The position numbers were made by a program, and so were the translations under genes. Positions 15,786 through 23,603 of a stretch of DNA of 51,239 nucleotides are shown here, piece by piece. Every line of letters starts with the position of its first letter. Within the stretch, counting starts at the first letter, position 1. Below the pieces are notes generated by a model. The model was not told the origin of the DNA. It ran no database searches and was given only the letters and a program-made list of their open reading frames with translations. Source of the stretch: Rhodospirillaceae bacterium (GTDB lineage: Bacteria; Pseudomonadota; Alphaproteobacteria; SHVZ01); the NCBI GenBank assembly GCA_016792585.1, contig JAEULB010000022.1, positions 1 through 51,239 on the forward strand, in the 5' to 3' direction.

Positions 15786-17339
15786 ATGACTGAGTCCACC
15801 GATCGGGCGCGCCGCTCGCCGAAGACGAAGGCGCTGGCGGCGGCCCTTCTGATCACCACCATCCTTGGCGGCGGCATCGCGACCCATGCCTGGTCGCAGG
15901 CGACTGTCGCGCCACCGGTCGCCGCCCCGTCGACCGTGCCGGCGCCTTACGGCATCCCGCAGCTCGGATTCGCCGACCTCGCCGACAAGGTGAAGCCGGC
16001 GGTCGTCAACATCTCGACCCAGGAGCGGGTCGGCGGCGGGACCAGCGCGGACATGCGCAATCTCCCGAAGATGCCGAAGCAGATGGAAGAGATGTTCAAG
16101 CGCTACTTCGAGCAGCAGCAGCGCGGCCAGGGTGGCGATGACGAGAACCGCGGGCGCACCAAGCGCTCCGCCGGCTCCGGCTTCATCATCGACCCGGCCG
16201 GCTGGATCGTGACCAACAACCACGTCGTCGACGGTGCCACCAAGATCACCGTGACGATGGACGACGGCTCCAGCTATCAGGCGACGGTGAAGGGCCGCGA
16301 CGACAAGGTCGACCTGGCGCTCTTGAAGATCGAGGCCTCGCGCCCGCTGCCGTACCTGCCCTTCGGCAACTCGGATGCGGCGCGCGTCGGCGACTGGGTG
16401 ATCGCGGTCGGCAATCCGTTCGGTCTCGGCGGCTCGGTCACTGCCGGCATCATCTCGGCGCATAACCGCAACCTGCATGCGGGTCCGTACGACGACTTCC
16501 TGCAGATCGACGCGCCGATCAACCCCGGCAACTCGGGCGGCCCGCTGTTCAACCAGCAGGGCCAGGTGATCGGCATCTCGACGGCGATCTACTCGCCGAC
16601 CGGCGGCAGTGTCGGCATCGGCTTCGCGATCCCGTCGAACCTGGTCTCGAAGGTGGTCTCGGAGCTGCGCCAGCACGGCACGGTCAACCGCGGCTGGCTC
16701 GGCGTGCAGATGCAGCCGATGACCGACCAGCTCGCCCGCGCCGTCGGCCGGCCGAACGCGGACGGCGTGCTCATCAACCGGGTCGAGGAAGACTCGCCGG
16801 CGGCACGCGCCAAGCTGCAGCAGGGCGACGTGATCACCGCCTTCGGCAACCGCCCGATCAAGAGCCCGCGCGATCTCGCGGTCGCGGTCGGCGACACCAA
16901 GGCGGGGCAGAGCGCCCGCATGACGGTGTGGCGCGACGGCAAGGAGCACACGCTCAACGTCACCGTCGGCGCACCGAAGCCGGCCGACAAGCAAGCCTCG
17001 GCATCGAGCAACGACAACGACGACCAGTCGGCCTCGGGCCGGGCTGCCGTCGGCCTGGCACTTGCCCCGCTCTCGAACGAGAAACGCAAGGAGCTCGACC
17101 TGCCGTCGACCGCCAAGGGCGTCGTCGTCCAGCGCGTGACGCCGGACAGCCAGGCCGCCGAGAGCGGCATCGAGCGCGGCGACGTGATCGTCCGCGTCGG
17201 CGACGATGCGGTCTCGACCCCGGCCGAGGCGATCGCGAAGATCCGCAAGGCCCAGGACGAGAAGCGCGCCGCCGTGCCGCTGCTGGTCATGCGCGAGGGC
17301 GCCACCTACTATGTGGCTCTCCAGCTCGCCCAGGGCTGA
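15786..17339 (+). CDS. Periplasmic Do-type serine protease (DegP/HtrA family)
   Basis: A 517-residue protease with an N-terminal membrane/signal segment (about 17-37, ending THAWSQA). The catalytic triad is His146 (TNNHVVDG), Asp176 (DKVDLALL) and Ser250 (INPGNSGGPLFN). Two PDZ domains follow, the first around GWLGVQMQP to SARMTVWRDG and the second around GVVVQRVTPDSQAAESGI. It degrades or refolds damaged envelope proteins. The pair of regulators just downstream is separated by a terminator hairpin, so it is probably a partner under shared envelope-stress control rather than a strict operon member. Confidence 0.94.
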   Translation: MTESTDRARRSPKTKALAAALLITTILGGGIATHAWSQATVAPPVAAPSTVPAPYGIPQLGFADLADKVKPAVVNISTQERVGGGTSADMRNLPKMPKQMEEMFKRYFEQQQRGQGGDDENRGRTKRSAGSGFIIDPAGWIVTNNHVVDGATKITVTMDDGSSYQATVKGRDDKVDLALLKIEASRPLPYLPFGNSDAARVGDWVIAVGNPFGLGGSVTAGIISAHNRNLHAGPYDDFLQIDAPINPGNSGGPLFNQQGQVIGISTAIYSPTGGSVGIGFAIPSNLVSKVVSELRQHGTVNRGWLGVQMQPMTDQLARAVGRPNADGVLINRVEEDSPAARAKLQQGDVITAFGNRPIKSPRDLAVAVGDTKAGQSARMTVWRDGKEHTLNVTVGAPKPADKQASASSNDNDDQSASGRAAVGLALAPLSNEKRKELDLPSTAKGVVVQRVTPDSQAAESGIERGDVIVRVGDDAVSTPAEAIAKIRKAQDEKRAAVPLLVMREGATYYVALQLAQG

Positions 17340-17354
17340 CCTACCAAGCTGAAC

Positions 17355-17389
17355 GGAAAGCGGCCGGGGCGGAAACGTCCCGGCCGTTT
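17355..17389 (+). terminator. Intrinsic terminator after the Do protease gene
   Basis: CGGCCGGG (17361-17368) pairs with CCCGGCCG (17379-17386) around a 10-base loop and is followed by TTTC. It lies 20-50 bases after the protease stop and just before the response regulator gene. The T run is short, so termination may be partial. Confidence 0.6.
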
Positions 17390-17407
17390 CTCCATGTTCG
17401 AGGCGCA

Positions 17408-18085
17408 ATGAAGATCCTGCTGGTCGAGGACAACGAGCGCGTCGCCGACTTCGTGACGAAAGGCCTGAAGGAATCCGGCCACGTCGTCGACCATGCCGCC
17501 AACGGCCGCGACGGATTGTTCCTGGCCTCCAGCGAAACCTACGACGCGATCGTCATGGACCGCATGCTGCCCGGCGGCATCGATGGCCTCGGCATCATCG
17601 AGGCCCTGCGCAAGACCGGCAACAAGACGCCGATCCTGATCCTCTCGGCGCTGGCCGAGGTCGACGACCGCATCCGCGGGCTCCGCGCCGGCGGCGACGA
17701 CTATCTCACCAAGCCCTTCGCCTTCGGCGAGCTCGCGGCGCGCCTCGACGCTCTGGTCCGCCGTTCGCAGCCATCGGGCGCCGAGACAGCGCTCAGCGTC
17801 GGCGATCTCAGGATGGATCTGCTCGCGCGCGAGGTGACGCGCGCCGGCAGGCCGATCGACCTGCAGCCGCGCGAGTTCAAGCTGCTCGAATACCTGATGC
17901 GCCACGCCGAGCAGGCGGTGACGCGCACGATGCTGCTCGAGAACGTGTGGGACTACCACTTCGACCCGCAGACCAACGTGATCGACGCGCACATATCCAA
18001 GCTCCGCCAGAAGATCGACGCGCCCTTCGACAGGCCGCTGCTGCAGACGCTCCGCGGCGTCGGCTACAAGATCTCGGCCGGCTGA
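17408..18085 (+). CDS. Response regulator, OmpR/PhoB family
   Basis: A 225-residue two-domain regulator. The receiver domain starts MKILLVEDNERVADF, with the phospho-acceptor Asp51 (IVMDRMLPGG), Thr/Ser switch region (LILSALAEVDDRI) and Lys in YLTKPFAFGEL. The C-terminal winged helix shows LQPREFKLLEYLMRH and NVIDAHISKLRQKID, with RGVGYKI at the end. It acts as a DNA-binding output for the histidine kinase that starts one base after its stop codon. Linkage to the upstream protease suggests envelope stress or metal stress as input, but this is inferred. Confidence 0.93.
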   Translation: MKILLVEDNERVADFVTKGLKESGHVVDHAANGRDGLFLASSETYDAIVMDRMLPGGIDGLGIIEALRKTGNKTPILILSALAEVDDRIRGLRAGGDDYLTKPFAFGELAARLDALVRRSQPSGAETALSVGDLRMDLLAREVTRAGRPIDLQPREFKLLEYLMRHAEQAVTRTMLLENVWDYHFDPQTNVIDAHISKLRQKIDAPFDRPLLQTLRGVGYKISAG

Positions 18086-18086
18086 C

Positions 18087-19463
18087 GTGAGCGCCTCGCC
18101 GCCGAGCACGCCCGTCCGCCTCCTGCGCTCCACCTCCGTGCGCCTGGCTCTCGGCTACGCGCTGCTGTTCATCCTGTCGTCGGTGGTGCTGGGCGGTCTC
18201 CTGTGGTGGCGCACGACCGACACGCTCGACCAGGCGATCGAAGCGGCGGTCATCGCCGACACCCGCGCGATCGGCGACCGGCTCCGCGACTTCGGCCTCG
18301 CCGGCGCGGTCGAGACGATCAACACGCGCATCCGCCGCGTCGGCGACCAGCGCGCGATCTACCTGCTGACCGACCCGCAGAAGCGATCGGTGACCGGCAA
18401 CCTGAACGCCTGGCCGCCCGATGTCGGCGACCAGACCGGCTGGTACATGGCGAGCCTGGTGCGCGAGGAGCGCCGCCGGGCGACACGGATCCTGCACGTC
18501 CAGCTGCCGAACAACTATCGCCTGCTGGTCGGGCGCGACATCGAGGACCGCGAGGAGCTGCGCGAGCTGGTCTTCAACGCGCTGGGCTGGACCGCGGCGG
18601 CGGCGATCGCGCTCGCGGTCGTCGGCGGCTTCCTGGTGCGCCGCGCCGCGTTGGGCCGGATCGAAGAGATCAACCGCACCGCCTCCGACATCGTGCGCGG
18701 CGATCTGAAGCGCCGCCTGCCGTCGCGCGATTCCGGCGACGAGTTCGACCAGCTGGCCCTGACGATCAACGGCATGCTGGATCAGATCCAGCAGCTGATC
18801 GAGGGTTTGCAGGCAACGACACATGCGGTCGCGCACGACCTCCGCACGCCCCTGGCCGAGCTGCGCGGCAGGCTGGAAGCGCTGCTGCGCGCGCGGCCCT
18901 CGCACGAGGCGACGCTGGAGGAGGTGCAAGAAGCGGTCGACGACGTCGACCGGGTGATCGAGATCTTCAACGCGCTGCTGCGTCTCGCCGAGATCGACTC
19001 CGGCACGCGGCGATCCGGCTTCCGCACCGTCGACCTCGCCGAGATCGCGGCCGAGGCGGCCGAGCTCTATCGCCCGATCGTCGAGGAGCGCGGCGCCGAG
19101 CTCGCGGTCGAGGCGCCGGCGCACCACCGCATCGAGGGCGACCCGTTCCTGATCGCCCAGGCGATCGGAAACCTGCTCGACAACGCCGCCAAGGTGGCGC
19201 CTCGGGGAAGCGTCGTGACGCTGACGGTCGCGGGCGAGGATGGGCGCGCACGAATTACCGTCTCGGATCGCGGCCCCGGCATCCCCGACCATGAGAAGCC
19301 GCGGGTCGTCGAGCGCTTCTTCCGCGGCGACGCCGCCCGCGCGACCTCGGGTGTGGGACTGGGACTGAGCGTCGTTGCCGCCGTCGCCCGGCTGCACGGC
19401 GGCACGCTGACGCTGGAAGACAACGATCCCGGCCTGAAGGCGACGATCAGCCTGGGCGCCTGA
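18087..19463 (+). CDS. Membrane sensor histidine kinase
   Basis: A 458-residue kinase starting at GTG. Transmembrane helix 1 is at about 19-41 (ALGYALLFILSSVVLGGLLW), the periplasmic sensor region follows, and helix 2 is near residue 170-190. A HAMP linker (IEEINRTASDIVRGDLKRRL) leads to the H-box THAVAHDLRTPLAELRGRL with His near 250. ATP-binding boxes are visible as IGNLLDNAAKVA, VSDRGPGIPD and GVGLGLSVVAAV. It forms an operon with the OmpR-type regulator upstream. A strong hairpin with T run follows its stop. Confidence 0.93.
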   Translation: MSASPPSTPVRLLRSTSVRLALGYALLFILSSVVLGGLLWWRTTDTLDQAIEAAVIADTRAIGDRLRDFGLAGAVETINTRIRRVGDQRAIYLLTDPQKRSVTGNLNAWPPDVGDQTGWYMASLVREERRRATRILHVQLPNNYRLLVGRDIEDREELRELVFNALGWTAAAAIALAVVGGFLVRRAALGRIEEINRTASDIVRGDLKRRLPSRDSGDEFDQLALTINGMLDQIQQLIEGLQATTHAVAHDLRTPLAELRGRLEALLRARPSHEATLEEVQEAVDDVDRVIEIFNALLRLAEIDSGTRRSGFRTVDLAEIAAEAAELYRPIVEERGAELAVEAPAHHRIEGDPFLIAQAIGNLLDNAAKVAPRGSVVTLTVAGEDGRARITVSDRGPGIPDHEKPRVVERFFRGDAARATSGVGLGLSVVAAVARLHGGTLTLEDNDPGLKATISLGA

Positions 19464-19467
19464 AAAG

Positions 19468-19493
19468 AAAAGGCCCGCATCTACGGGCCTTTT
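19468..19493. terminator. Bidirectional intrinsic terminator
   Basis: AAAAGGCCCG (19468-19477) and CGGGCCTTTT (19484-19493) form a perfect 10-bp stem with a 6-base loop. It has A and T runs on both sides, so it can stop the kinase transcript on the plus strand and the convergent gene on the minus strand. Confidence 0.85.
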
Positions 19494-19504
19494 CGATCGC
19501 GCTC

Positions 19505-20116
19505 CTACTCCGCCGCCTTGGGCGGGATGTGGCGGTCGCGCTCGCGCTTGACCTCCTCGGGCGTATAGGGCGGCGCGTCGGGATCGAAGGCCGTCCAGCC
19601 TTCGCCCTTGTAGAGGCGCGCGCGCGCGTCCGGATCGACCGCGCCGGTGCGCCGATAGATCGGATCCAGCGTGGAGCCGAGCGTCTCGTCGCCGCGCGCG
19701 GTCACCAGGGTGCCGCCGCGCCGCACGCCCTCGGCGTAGACATGCGCGTGTTCCTCGCTGACGCCGTGCTCGGTCAGCGCGCCGACGATGCCGCCGGTCG
19801 CGGCACCGGCGACGGCGCCGACCGCGGCACCTGCGATCGTGGAGGCGAGCCAGCCGGCGGCGACCACCGGGCCGACGCCCGGAATCGCCATGATGCCGAG
19901 GCCGGTCAGCAGCCCCAGGCCGCCGCCGAGCACGGTGCCGATCTTGGCGCCAGTGCCGGCGGGCGTCGGTTCGGTCGCGACCGGCACGTAGCTCTGGTCG
20001 ACGTTCGAGCGGATCAGGCTGATGTCGTCGGCCGGCACGCCGGCGGCGTGGAGATCGGCGACGGCGCGGCTGGCGTCGTCGTAGCGGTCGTAAAGACCGG
20101 GATAGACTCGAGGCAT
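19505..20116 (-). CDS. Glycine-rich general-stress-protein-like protein
   Basis: A 203-residue protein. Residues 1-45 (YPGLYDRYDDASRAVADLHA, then GVPADDISLI) match the start of the general stress protein 17M / YflT-like alpha/beta domain. A long Gly/Ala hydrophobic middle (GTVLGGGLGLLTGLGIMAIP, then VGAVAGAATGGIVGALTEHG) could be a glycine-zipper membrane hairpin. GVSEEHAHVYAEGVRRGGTLV completes the second half of the alpha/beta domain. The tail is Pro/Glu-rich and soluble. Related proteins are often induced by envelope or osmotic stress. Function is not established. Confidence 0.72.
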   Translation of the reverse strand: MPRVYPGLYDRYDDASRAVADLHAAGVPADDISLIRSNVDQSYVPVATEPTPAGTGAKIGTVLGGGLGLLTGLGIMAIPGVGPVVAAGWLASTIAGAAVGAVAGAATGGIVGALTEHGVSEEHAHVYAEGVRRGGTLVTARGDETLGSTLDPIYRRTGAVDPDARARLYKGEGWTAFDPDAPPYTPEEVKRERDRHIPPKAAE

Positions 20117-20145
20117 GGCTTGAACTCCTTGGAATGGGGTGCCGG

Positions 20146-20565
20146 CTACTCGCCGACCACGTTGCCCTGGTAGTCGAGCGCGACGGACACCTGCTTGCCG
20201 CCCTTGGTCGCGGTGCCGCGCCAGATCGACTGGTCGTCCTTCTTCAGCGCGCTGACGTTGGTGTAGCCGTTGGCCTCGATGCGGGCCTTGGCCTGGGATT
20301 CGGTGAAGCTGTTGGCGCCGGCGACCGGCGCGCCCGGCACGGCTTTCGGCACAATCGGCGCGGTGGCGGTCGAATCCGGCATGCCCGGCTTCAGCGTGCT
20401 GCCGGGGACGGTCGGCGCGGTGCCGGGAGCGGCAGGCGCGGTACCCGTCTGGGCCTGGCCCATCGGGCCGGGCACGGTCGGCGCGGGCGGTCCCGGGGGC
20501 GTGGTCTGCGCGAGGGCGGGAAGAGCAATGGCGAGCACGGCGGCGGCGCCGAGTATCTTGCGCAT
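20146..20565 (-). CDS. Secreted PepSY-like domain protein with proline/alanine-rich linker
   Basis: A 139-residue protein with a signal peptide (RKILGAAAVLAIALPALA, cleavage near residue 19), a low-complexity Pro/Ala/Thr/Gly linker to about residue 80, and a C-terminal PepSY-like module (SFTESQAKARIEANGYTNV, later IWRGTATKGGKQVSVALD and YQGNV). PepSY domains bind peptides or inhibit proteases outside the cytoplasm. The ATG at 20565 is chosen because it begins the signal peptide; the upstream open frame crosses a palindrome and a terminator hairpin. It lies 29 bases upstream of the stress-protein-like gene on the same strand. Confidence 0.75.
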   Translation of the reverse strand: MRKILGAAAVLAIALPALAQTTPPGPPAPTVPGPMGQAQTGTAPAAPGTAPTVPGSTLKPGMPDSTATAPIVPKAVPGAPVAGANSFTESQAKARIEANGYTNVSALKKDDQSIWRGTATKGGKQVSVALDYQGNVVGE

Positions 20566-20673
20566 GGCGCGGTCCTTTCGTGGATGATTCGCATGGGAAG
20601 AACGCGAGCCGCTGCGGTGCGTTGCCGGGCGCGAACGGGTTTTCCGGAGTCGGATCGAGCTACCGCGTCGGCT

Positions 20674-20685
20674 GAACGATCGTTC
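20674..20685. promoter_or_regulatory. Perfect 12-bp palindrome, TetR-type operator candidate
   Basis: GAACGATCGTTC is a perfect palindrome about 110 bases upstream of the PepSY-like gene and just after the terminator of the upstream minus-strand unit. The position suits a promoter region for the PepSY and stress-protein genes. Sites of this shape are often bound by TetR-like repressors, but no such regulator is in the window. Confidence 0.4.
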
Positions 20686-20691
20686 GTTCCA

Positions 20692-20733
20692 GGAAAAGCA
20701 AACCCCCGTGCGGATCACTCCACACGGGGGCGC
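20692..20733 (-). terminator. Intrinsic terminator, minus strand
   Basis: On the minus strand CCCCCGTG and CACGGGGG (20703-20710 with 20723-20730) form an 8-bp GC stem with a 12-base loop, followed by TTTGCTTTT. It ends the transcript from the D-carbamoylase gene or from the structured RNA that precedes it. Confidence 0.7.
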
Positions 20734-20885
20734 TCAGTCGCTTCGGAGCTGGCGACCTCGGCACTGTCCATGGAAGGTGCCGAGCTCTGGCGAGACGCAT
20801 CGCGTCCCGCATGTCATGTCGGAATCCGCTGCCGCGCCGGACTCCAGGCCGGCAGACTACCCGGATGAAGTCGTCACCAGGTGTG
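20702..20885 (-). ncRNA. Candidate structured RNA or structured 3' UTR
   Basis: This stretch has no credible gene. On the minus strand it would fold into a series of stems: GCCGG/CCGGC (20836-20853), GCG-GACGC/GCGTC-CGC (20790-20810), the 8-bp CTCGGCAC/GTGCCGAG (20757-20784) and the terminator stem (20703-20730). An AT-rich stretch lies just upstream at about 20882-20905, near the end of the D-carbamoylase gene. It could be an independent small RNA or only the 3' UTR of that gene. I could not match it to 6S, SRP, tmRNA, RNase P or a known riboswitch. Confidence 0.35.
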
Positions 20886-20919
20886 ATTTTTCGGCAATAG
20901 ATTTGAACCTGGGCGTGCC

Positions 20920-21861
20920 TCAGGCGGGAGGGACCACGCCGACCTGCTGGGCGATCAGGCCGTAGGCGTCGATGCGACGGTGCTGGGCGAAGTCGAACAT
21001 CTTCTCCTTGCCGTGACGGCAGAGGTCGAGATCGATCTCTGCCGTGATCGCCTCGTCCTCCAGCGTCGTCGCTTGTCCGACGATGCGGCCGTTGGGATCG
21101 ACGATGACCGAGCCGCCGATCAACCCCGCCCCGTCCTCGACGCCGGCCTTGGCGACGCAGACCGCGAAGGTCGAGTTCATGTAGGCGTTGGCCTGCGCGA
21201 CCAGCGTCGAATGGAAGGTGCGGAGCGCCTGGTCCTCGCTCTTCCGTCCGTAGGGATCGTAGGCGGCGGAGTTGTAGCCGCAGCAGACCAGCTCGACTCC
21301 CTTGAGGCCCAGCACGCGCCACGCCTCGGGCCAGCGCCGGTCGTTGCAGATCAAGACGCCCATGATCGCGCTCCCGAGATCCTCCGGCGCGCGGAAAGCC
21401 TCGAAGCCGAGATCGCCATACCGGAAGTATCGCTTCTCCAGCTGCTGATACTGGAGTCCCGGCTTCGGCTCGGTCGTGCCCGGCAGATGCACCTTCCGGT
21501 ACTTGGCGAGGACGCTTCCGTCGCGGCCGACGACGATGGCGGTGTTGTAGCGCTTTCCGTCGGGCGTCAGCTCGGCATACCCAACGTGAAAGCCGATCTT
21601 CAATTCCCGCGCGCGGTCGAACAGCGCCTGCGTCTGCGCGGATGGCATATCCCGCTCGAAATACGAAAGCAGCTCCGCGTCGTCCATCGCCCAGCGCGGG
21701 AAGAAGGTGGTGAACGCGAGCTCGGGGAAGACGACGAGGCTCGCGTCGTCCCTCGATGCTCTTTCGAGTAGCGCGATCATGCGCGCGAGGGTGTGCCGTC
21801 TTGAGTCCGCGCGTTGCGTAGGACCCATTTGGAGGGCGGAGATGATGAGGGGGCGTGTCAT
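20920..21861 (-). CDS. N-carbamoyl-D-amino-acid hydrolase (D-carbamoylase), nitrilase superfamily
   Basis: A 313-residue nitrilase-superfamily enzyme. The catalytic triad is Glu47 (VVFPELAFTTFFPRW), Lys123 (KYRKVHLPG) and Cys172 (LICNDRRWPEAWRVLGLKG). These strings closely follow Agrobacterium D-carbamoylase, which hydrolyses N-carbamoyl-D-amino acids to D-amino acids, CO2 and ammonia. The C-terminal TTLEDEAITAEIDLDLCR also fits. No hydantoinase gene is adjacent. A D-arginine-dehydrogenase-like gene 24 kb away could use D-amino acids, but a link is only a guess. Confidence 0.88.
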   Translation of the reverse strand: MTRPLIISALQMGPTQRADSRRHTLARMIALLERASRDDASLVVFPELAFTTFFPRWAMDDAELLSYFERDMPSAQTQALFDRARELKIGFHVGYAELTPDGKRYNTAIVVGRDGSVLAKYRKVHLPGTTEPKPGLQYQQLEKRYFRYGDLGFEAFRAPEDLGSAIMGVLICNDRRWPEAWRVLGLKGVELVCCGYNSAAYDPYGRKSEDQALRTFHSTLVAQANAYMNSTFAVCVAKAGVEDGAGLIGGSVIVDPNGRIVGQATTLEDEAITAEIDLDLCRHGKEKMFDFAQHRRIDAYGLIAQQVGVVPPA

Positions 21862-21900
21862 TCGGGAAGACTACACGGTCTTCGCTTCGCGAAGAACTCA

Positions 21901-22010
21901 CGACGCGAGCCTGGTGGCGTAACGCCTCGCAAGCCGTCCCCGCGTCGCTCCGCCGTCCTGCTGTGCGTTCCGCCGCTCGCGCGAGCGCGAACCGCGCTAA
22001 GCGAGCGTCC
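21901..22010. repeat. Interspersed repeat with inverted ends, copy A
   Basis: About 110 bases that align over their whole length with 45366-45480. Shared blocks include GCCTGGTGGCGTAA, ACGCCTCG, AAGCCGTC and GCGAGCGTC, with small differences and short gaps between them. The 3' end GCGAGCGTCC mirrors the 5' end GACGCGAGC imperfectly. It sits between the divergent D-carbamoylase and hemolysin III genes. No protein is encoded. Confidence 0.7.
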
Positions 22011-22128
22011 GAAAATTCTTTCCGCACACTTTGGTCACACCGCACGCATCGGTCACCGCGTAACTCGGAACGTCGCCCGACACGTCAGGTGTTGGTCCTT
22101 TACGAGCACCGCCTTGAGGACCGCCTAC

Positions 22129-22779
22129 GTGACCATCCAGTTCTGCTCCCGCGAACCGACACCAGCTGAGTTGCGCACCGATGCTGCTGTTCATGTGCTT
22201 GGCCTGGTACTTGCGCCGATCGGGGGCGCGCTTCTCCTTCTCGACGCGTCGTCGCGAGGAGAGCTAGGCGCGTTCGCGTCGATCGCGATCTATGTCGTCT
22301 GCGCGCTCCTGATGATCGCCTGCTCCGCCGCCTACAACATGCGCCCGCACTGTCGCCACCGGCCGCTGCTGAGGCGCATCGACCAGGCGGCGATCTTCGC
22401 GATGATCGCCGGCACCTACACGCCGTTCACGGTGCTGGGCCTCACCGGATACTGGAGCTGGGGGCTGACTGCGATCGTGTGGTCGCTGGCGCTGCTCGGC
22501 ATAACCGCCAAGCTCTGCAACTGGTCGTGGCCCGAGCGGCTGTGGATACCGCTCTATCTCGCGATCAGCTGGCTCGTCGTCGTCGCGGTCGATCCGCTGT
22601 CGGAGACGCTGCCGGAAGAGACGCTGATGCTGATCGGCGTCGGCGGCGTCATCTACACCGTGGGCGTCGTCTTCCACCTGTGGGATCGGCTCAAGTTCGC
22701 GACCGCGGTCTGGCACGTTTTCGTGCTGCTCGGCGCCGGCGCCCATTACGCGGCGGTGGCGAGCGTGATCTCGCCTTAA
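22129..22779 (+). CDS. Hemolysin III / YqfA-like seven-helix membrane protein
   Basis: A 216-residue membrane protein of the PAQR/hemolysin III family. The N-terminal PTPAELRTDAAVHVLGLVLA is the usual 'E-x-x-x-D-x-x-H' entry into helix 1. Conserved histidines and YTPF follow (LLRRIDQAAIFAMIAGTYTP), then AISWLVVVAVDP and, near the end, WHVFVLLGAGAHY. About seven helices are evident. The GTG at 22129 is preferred because GAGGA precedes it and the frame upstream is repeat DNA. Family members may be membrane hydrolases, and the hemolysin name is historical. Confidence 0.88.
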   Translation: MTIQFCSREPTPAELRTDAAVHVLGLVLAPIGGALLLLDASSRGELGAFASIAIYVVCALLMIACSAAYNMRPHCRHRPLLRRIDQAAIFAMIAGTYTPFTVLGLTGYWSWGLTAIVWSLALLGITAKLCNWSWPERLWIPLYLAISWLVVVAVDPLSETLPEETLMLIGVGGVIYTVGVVFHLWDRLKFATAVWHVFVLLGAGAHYAAVASVISP

Positions 22780-22888
22780 AGCGGCTCGTCCTGGAAATAG
22801 ATGGTTTTTGGCGGGCCGCGCCGGTATGGTGCGCCCGACAGGCCGCCGAATGCGGCCCCCAAGCAGACAGCCTGGAGAGACGGCGAAG

Positions 22889-22928
22889 GCCGGGCCCGAA
22901 CGGGCCAGGCCCGGCGCCGTATTTTGCG
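22889..22928 (+). other. GC-rich hairpin in the leader of the small hypothetical pair
   Basis: CCGGGCC and GGCCCGG pair around an 11-base loop, and GTATTTT follows about six bases later. It could terminate read-through from the hemolysin III gene or fold in the leader of the next gene. The rest of 22780-22959 shows nothing I recognise. Confidence 0.35.
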
Positions 22929-22959
22929 CCGCCGCCTCGCTCATGGAGCGGAGGTTCCT

Positions 22960-23364
22960 ATGCCCGAACTCGTGGACGGCTACGAGCTGAAATACCTGAT
23001 GCGCACGCAGACGGCGGAGCGTCGCGTGCATGGCCGCCTGGTCGACACCGTGCCCGTCGCCTGGGCGTCGAGCTGGCGGAGCGCGCCGCCGCCCAAGGAG
23101 GCCGACGCGCTGCCGACCAAGGGCGCGAAGAAGGGGCAGAGGGACGCCTTCGTCGAGATCGACTTCGGCGACGTCGGCGAGATGGCGAAGCGGAAGGCGG
23201 CGTCGGAGCCCTTCGTGGTCGCCGTCGCGCATGCGCGGCCGAAAGGGGAGAAGGGCCGCACGATCGAGTTTCGCGGCGTGTTCGAGGTGACGCCGACCGG
23301 CGTCGAGCTCTCGCCCACCAGCATCGAGACCAGGGTGATACGCCGCATGCAGGGTGAGGGTTGA
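22960..23364 (+). CDS. Hypothetical protein
   Basis: A 134-residue soluble protein starting MPELVDGYELKYLMRTQTAE. GGAGGTTCCT gives a strong ribosome site before the ATG. The middle holds a Lys-rich stretch (PTKGAKKGQ) and the C-terminal half alternates beta strands (FVEIDFGDVGEMAK, TIEFRGVFEVTPTGVELS). I do not recognise the family. The next small gene begins two bases after its stop, so the two are translated together and probably act together. Confidence 0.6.
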   Translation: MPELVDGYELKYLMRTQTAERRVHGRLVDTVPVAWASSWRSAPPPKEADALPTKGAKKGQRDAFVEIDFGDVGEMAKRKAASEPFVVAVAHARPKGEKGRTIEFRGVFEVTPTGVELSPTSIETRVIRRMQGEG

Positions 23365-23366
23365 GA

Positions 23367-23591
23367 ATGACCGCTGCGAAGTCCGACAAGAATGGCGGCG
23401 TGGTGAAGGTGGCGAACGTCAACCGCCGTCGCTTCGTCGTGCTGTGGACCGCGAACCAGCAGGACCGCCGCTCGGCACCGATGACCGAGGAAGAGGCCGC
23501 CCGCTTCCACGAGCGCTTGCAGAAGGAAAAGGTCGCGTCCCTTCGCATCGAGGAAGAGGCGCGCCCCGTGCTGCGCGGCACCGGCCGCTAG
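23367..23591 (+). CDS. Small hypothetical protein, coupled to the previous gene
   Basis: A 74-residue, highly charged protein (VANVNRRRFVVLWTANQQDR, then MTEEEAARFHERLQKEKVAS). The first half suggests a short beta strand, the second an amphipathic helix. Start at 23367, two bases after the upstream stop. No family could be assigned, and no membrane segment or Cys motif is present. Confidence 0.55.
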   Translation: MTAAKSDKNGGVVKVANVNRRRFVVLWTANQQDRRSAPMTEEEAARFHERLQKEKVASLRIEEEARPVLRGTGR

Positions 23592-23603
23592 CGACGCCGT
23601 CGG

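Noticed and set aside
20701..20910. Cobalamin riboswitch or 6S RNA
   Set aside because: No B12-box core, no large closing stem with a central bubble that I could trace, and no fitting downstream gene; kept only as an unassigned structured RNA.
20890..20915. tRNA T-arm-like GGTTCAAATC on the minus strand
   Set aside because: Flanks do not pair and no acceptor, D or anticodon arm is present.
21814..22128. N-terminal extension of the hemolysin III gene
   Set aside because: It would translate the interspersed repeat; the family N-terminus begins after the GTG at 22129, which has a GAGGA site.
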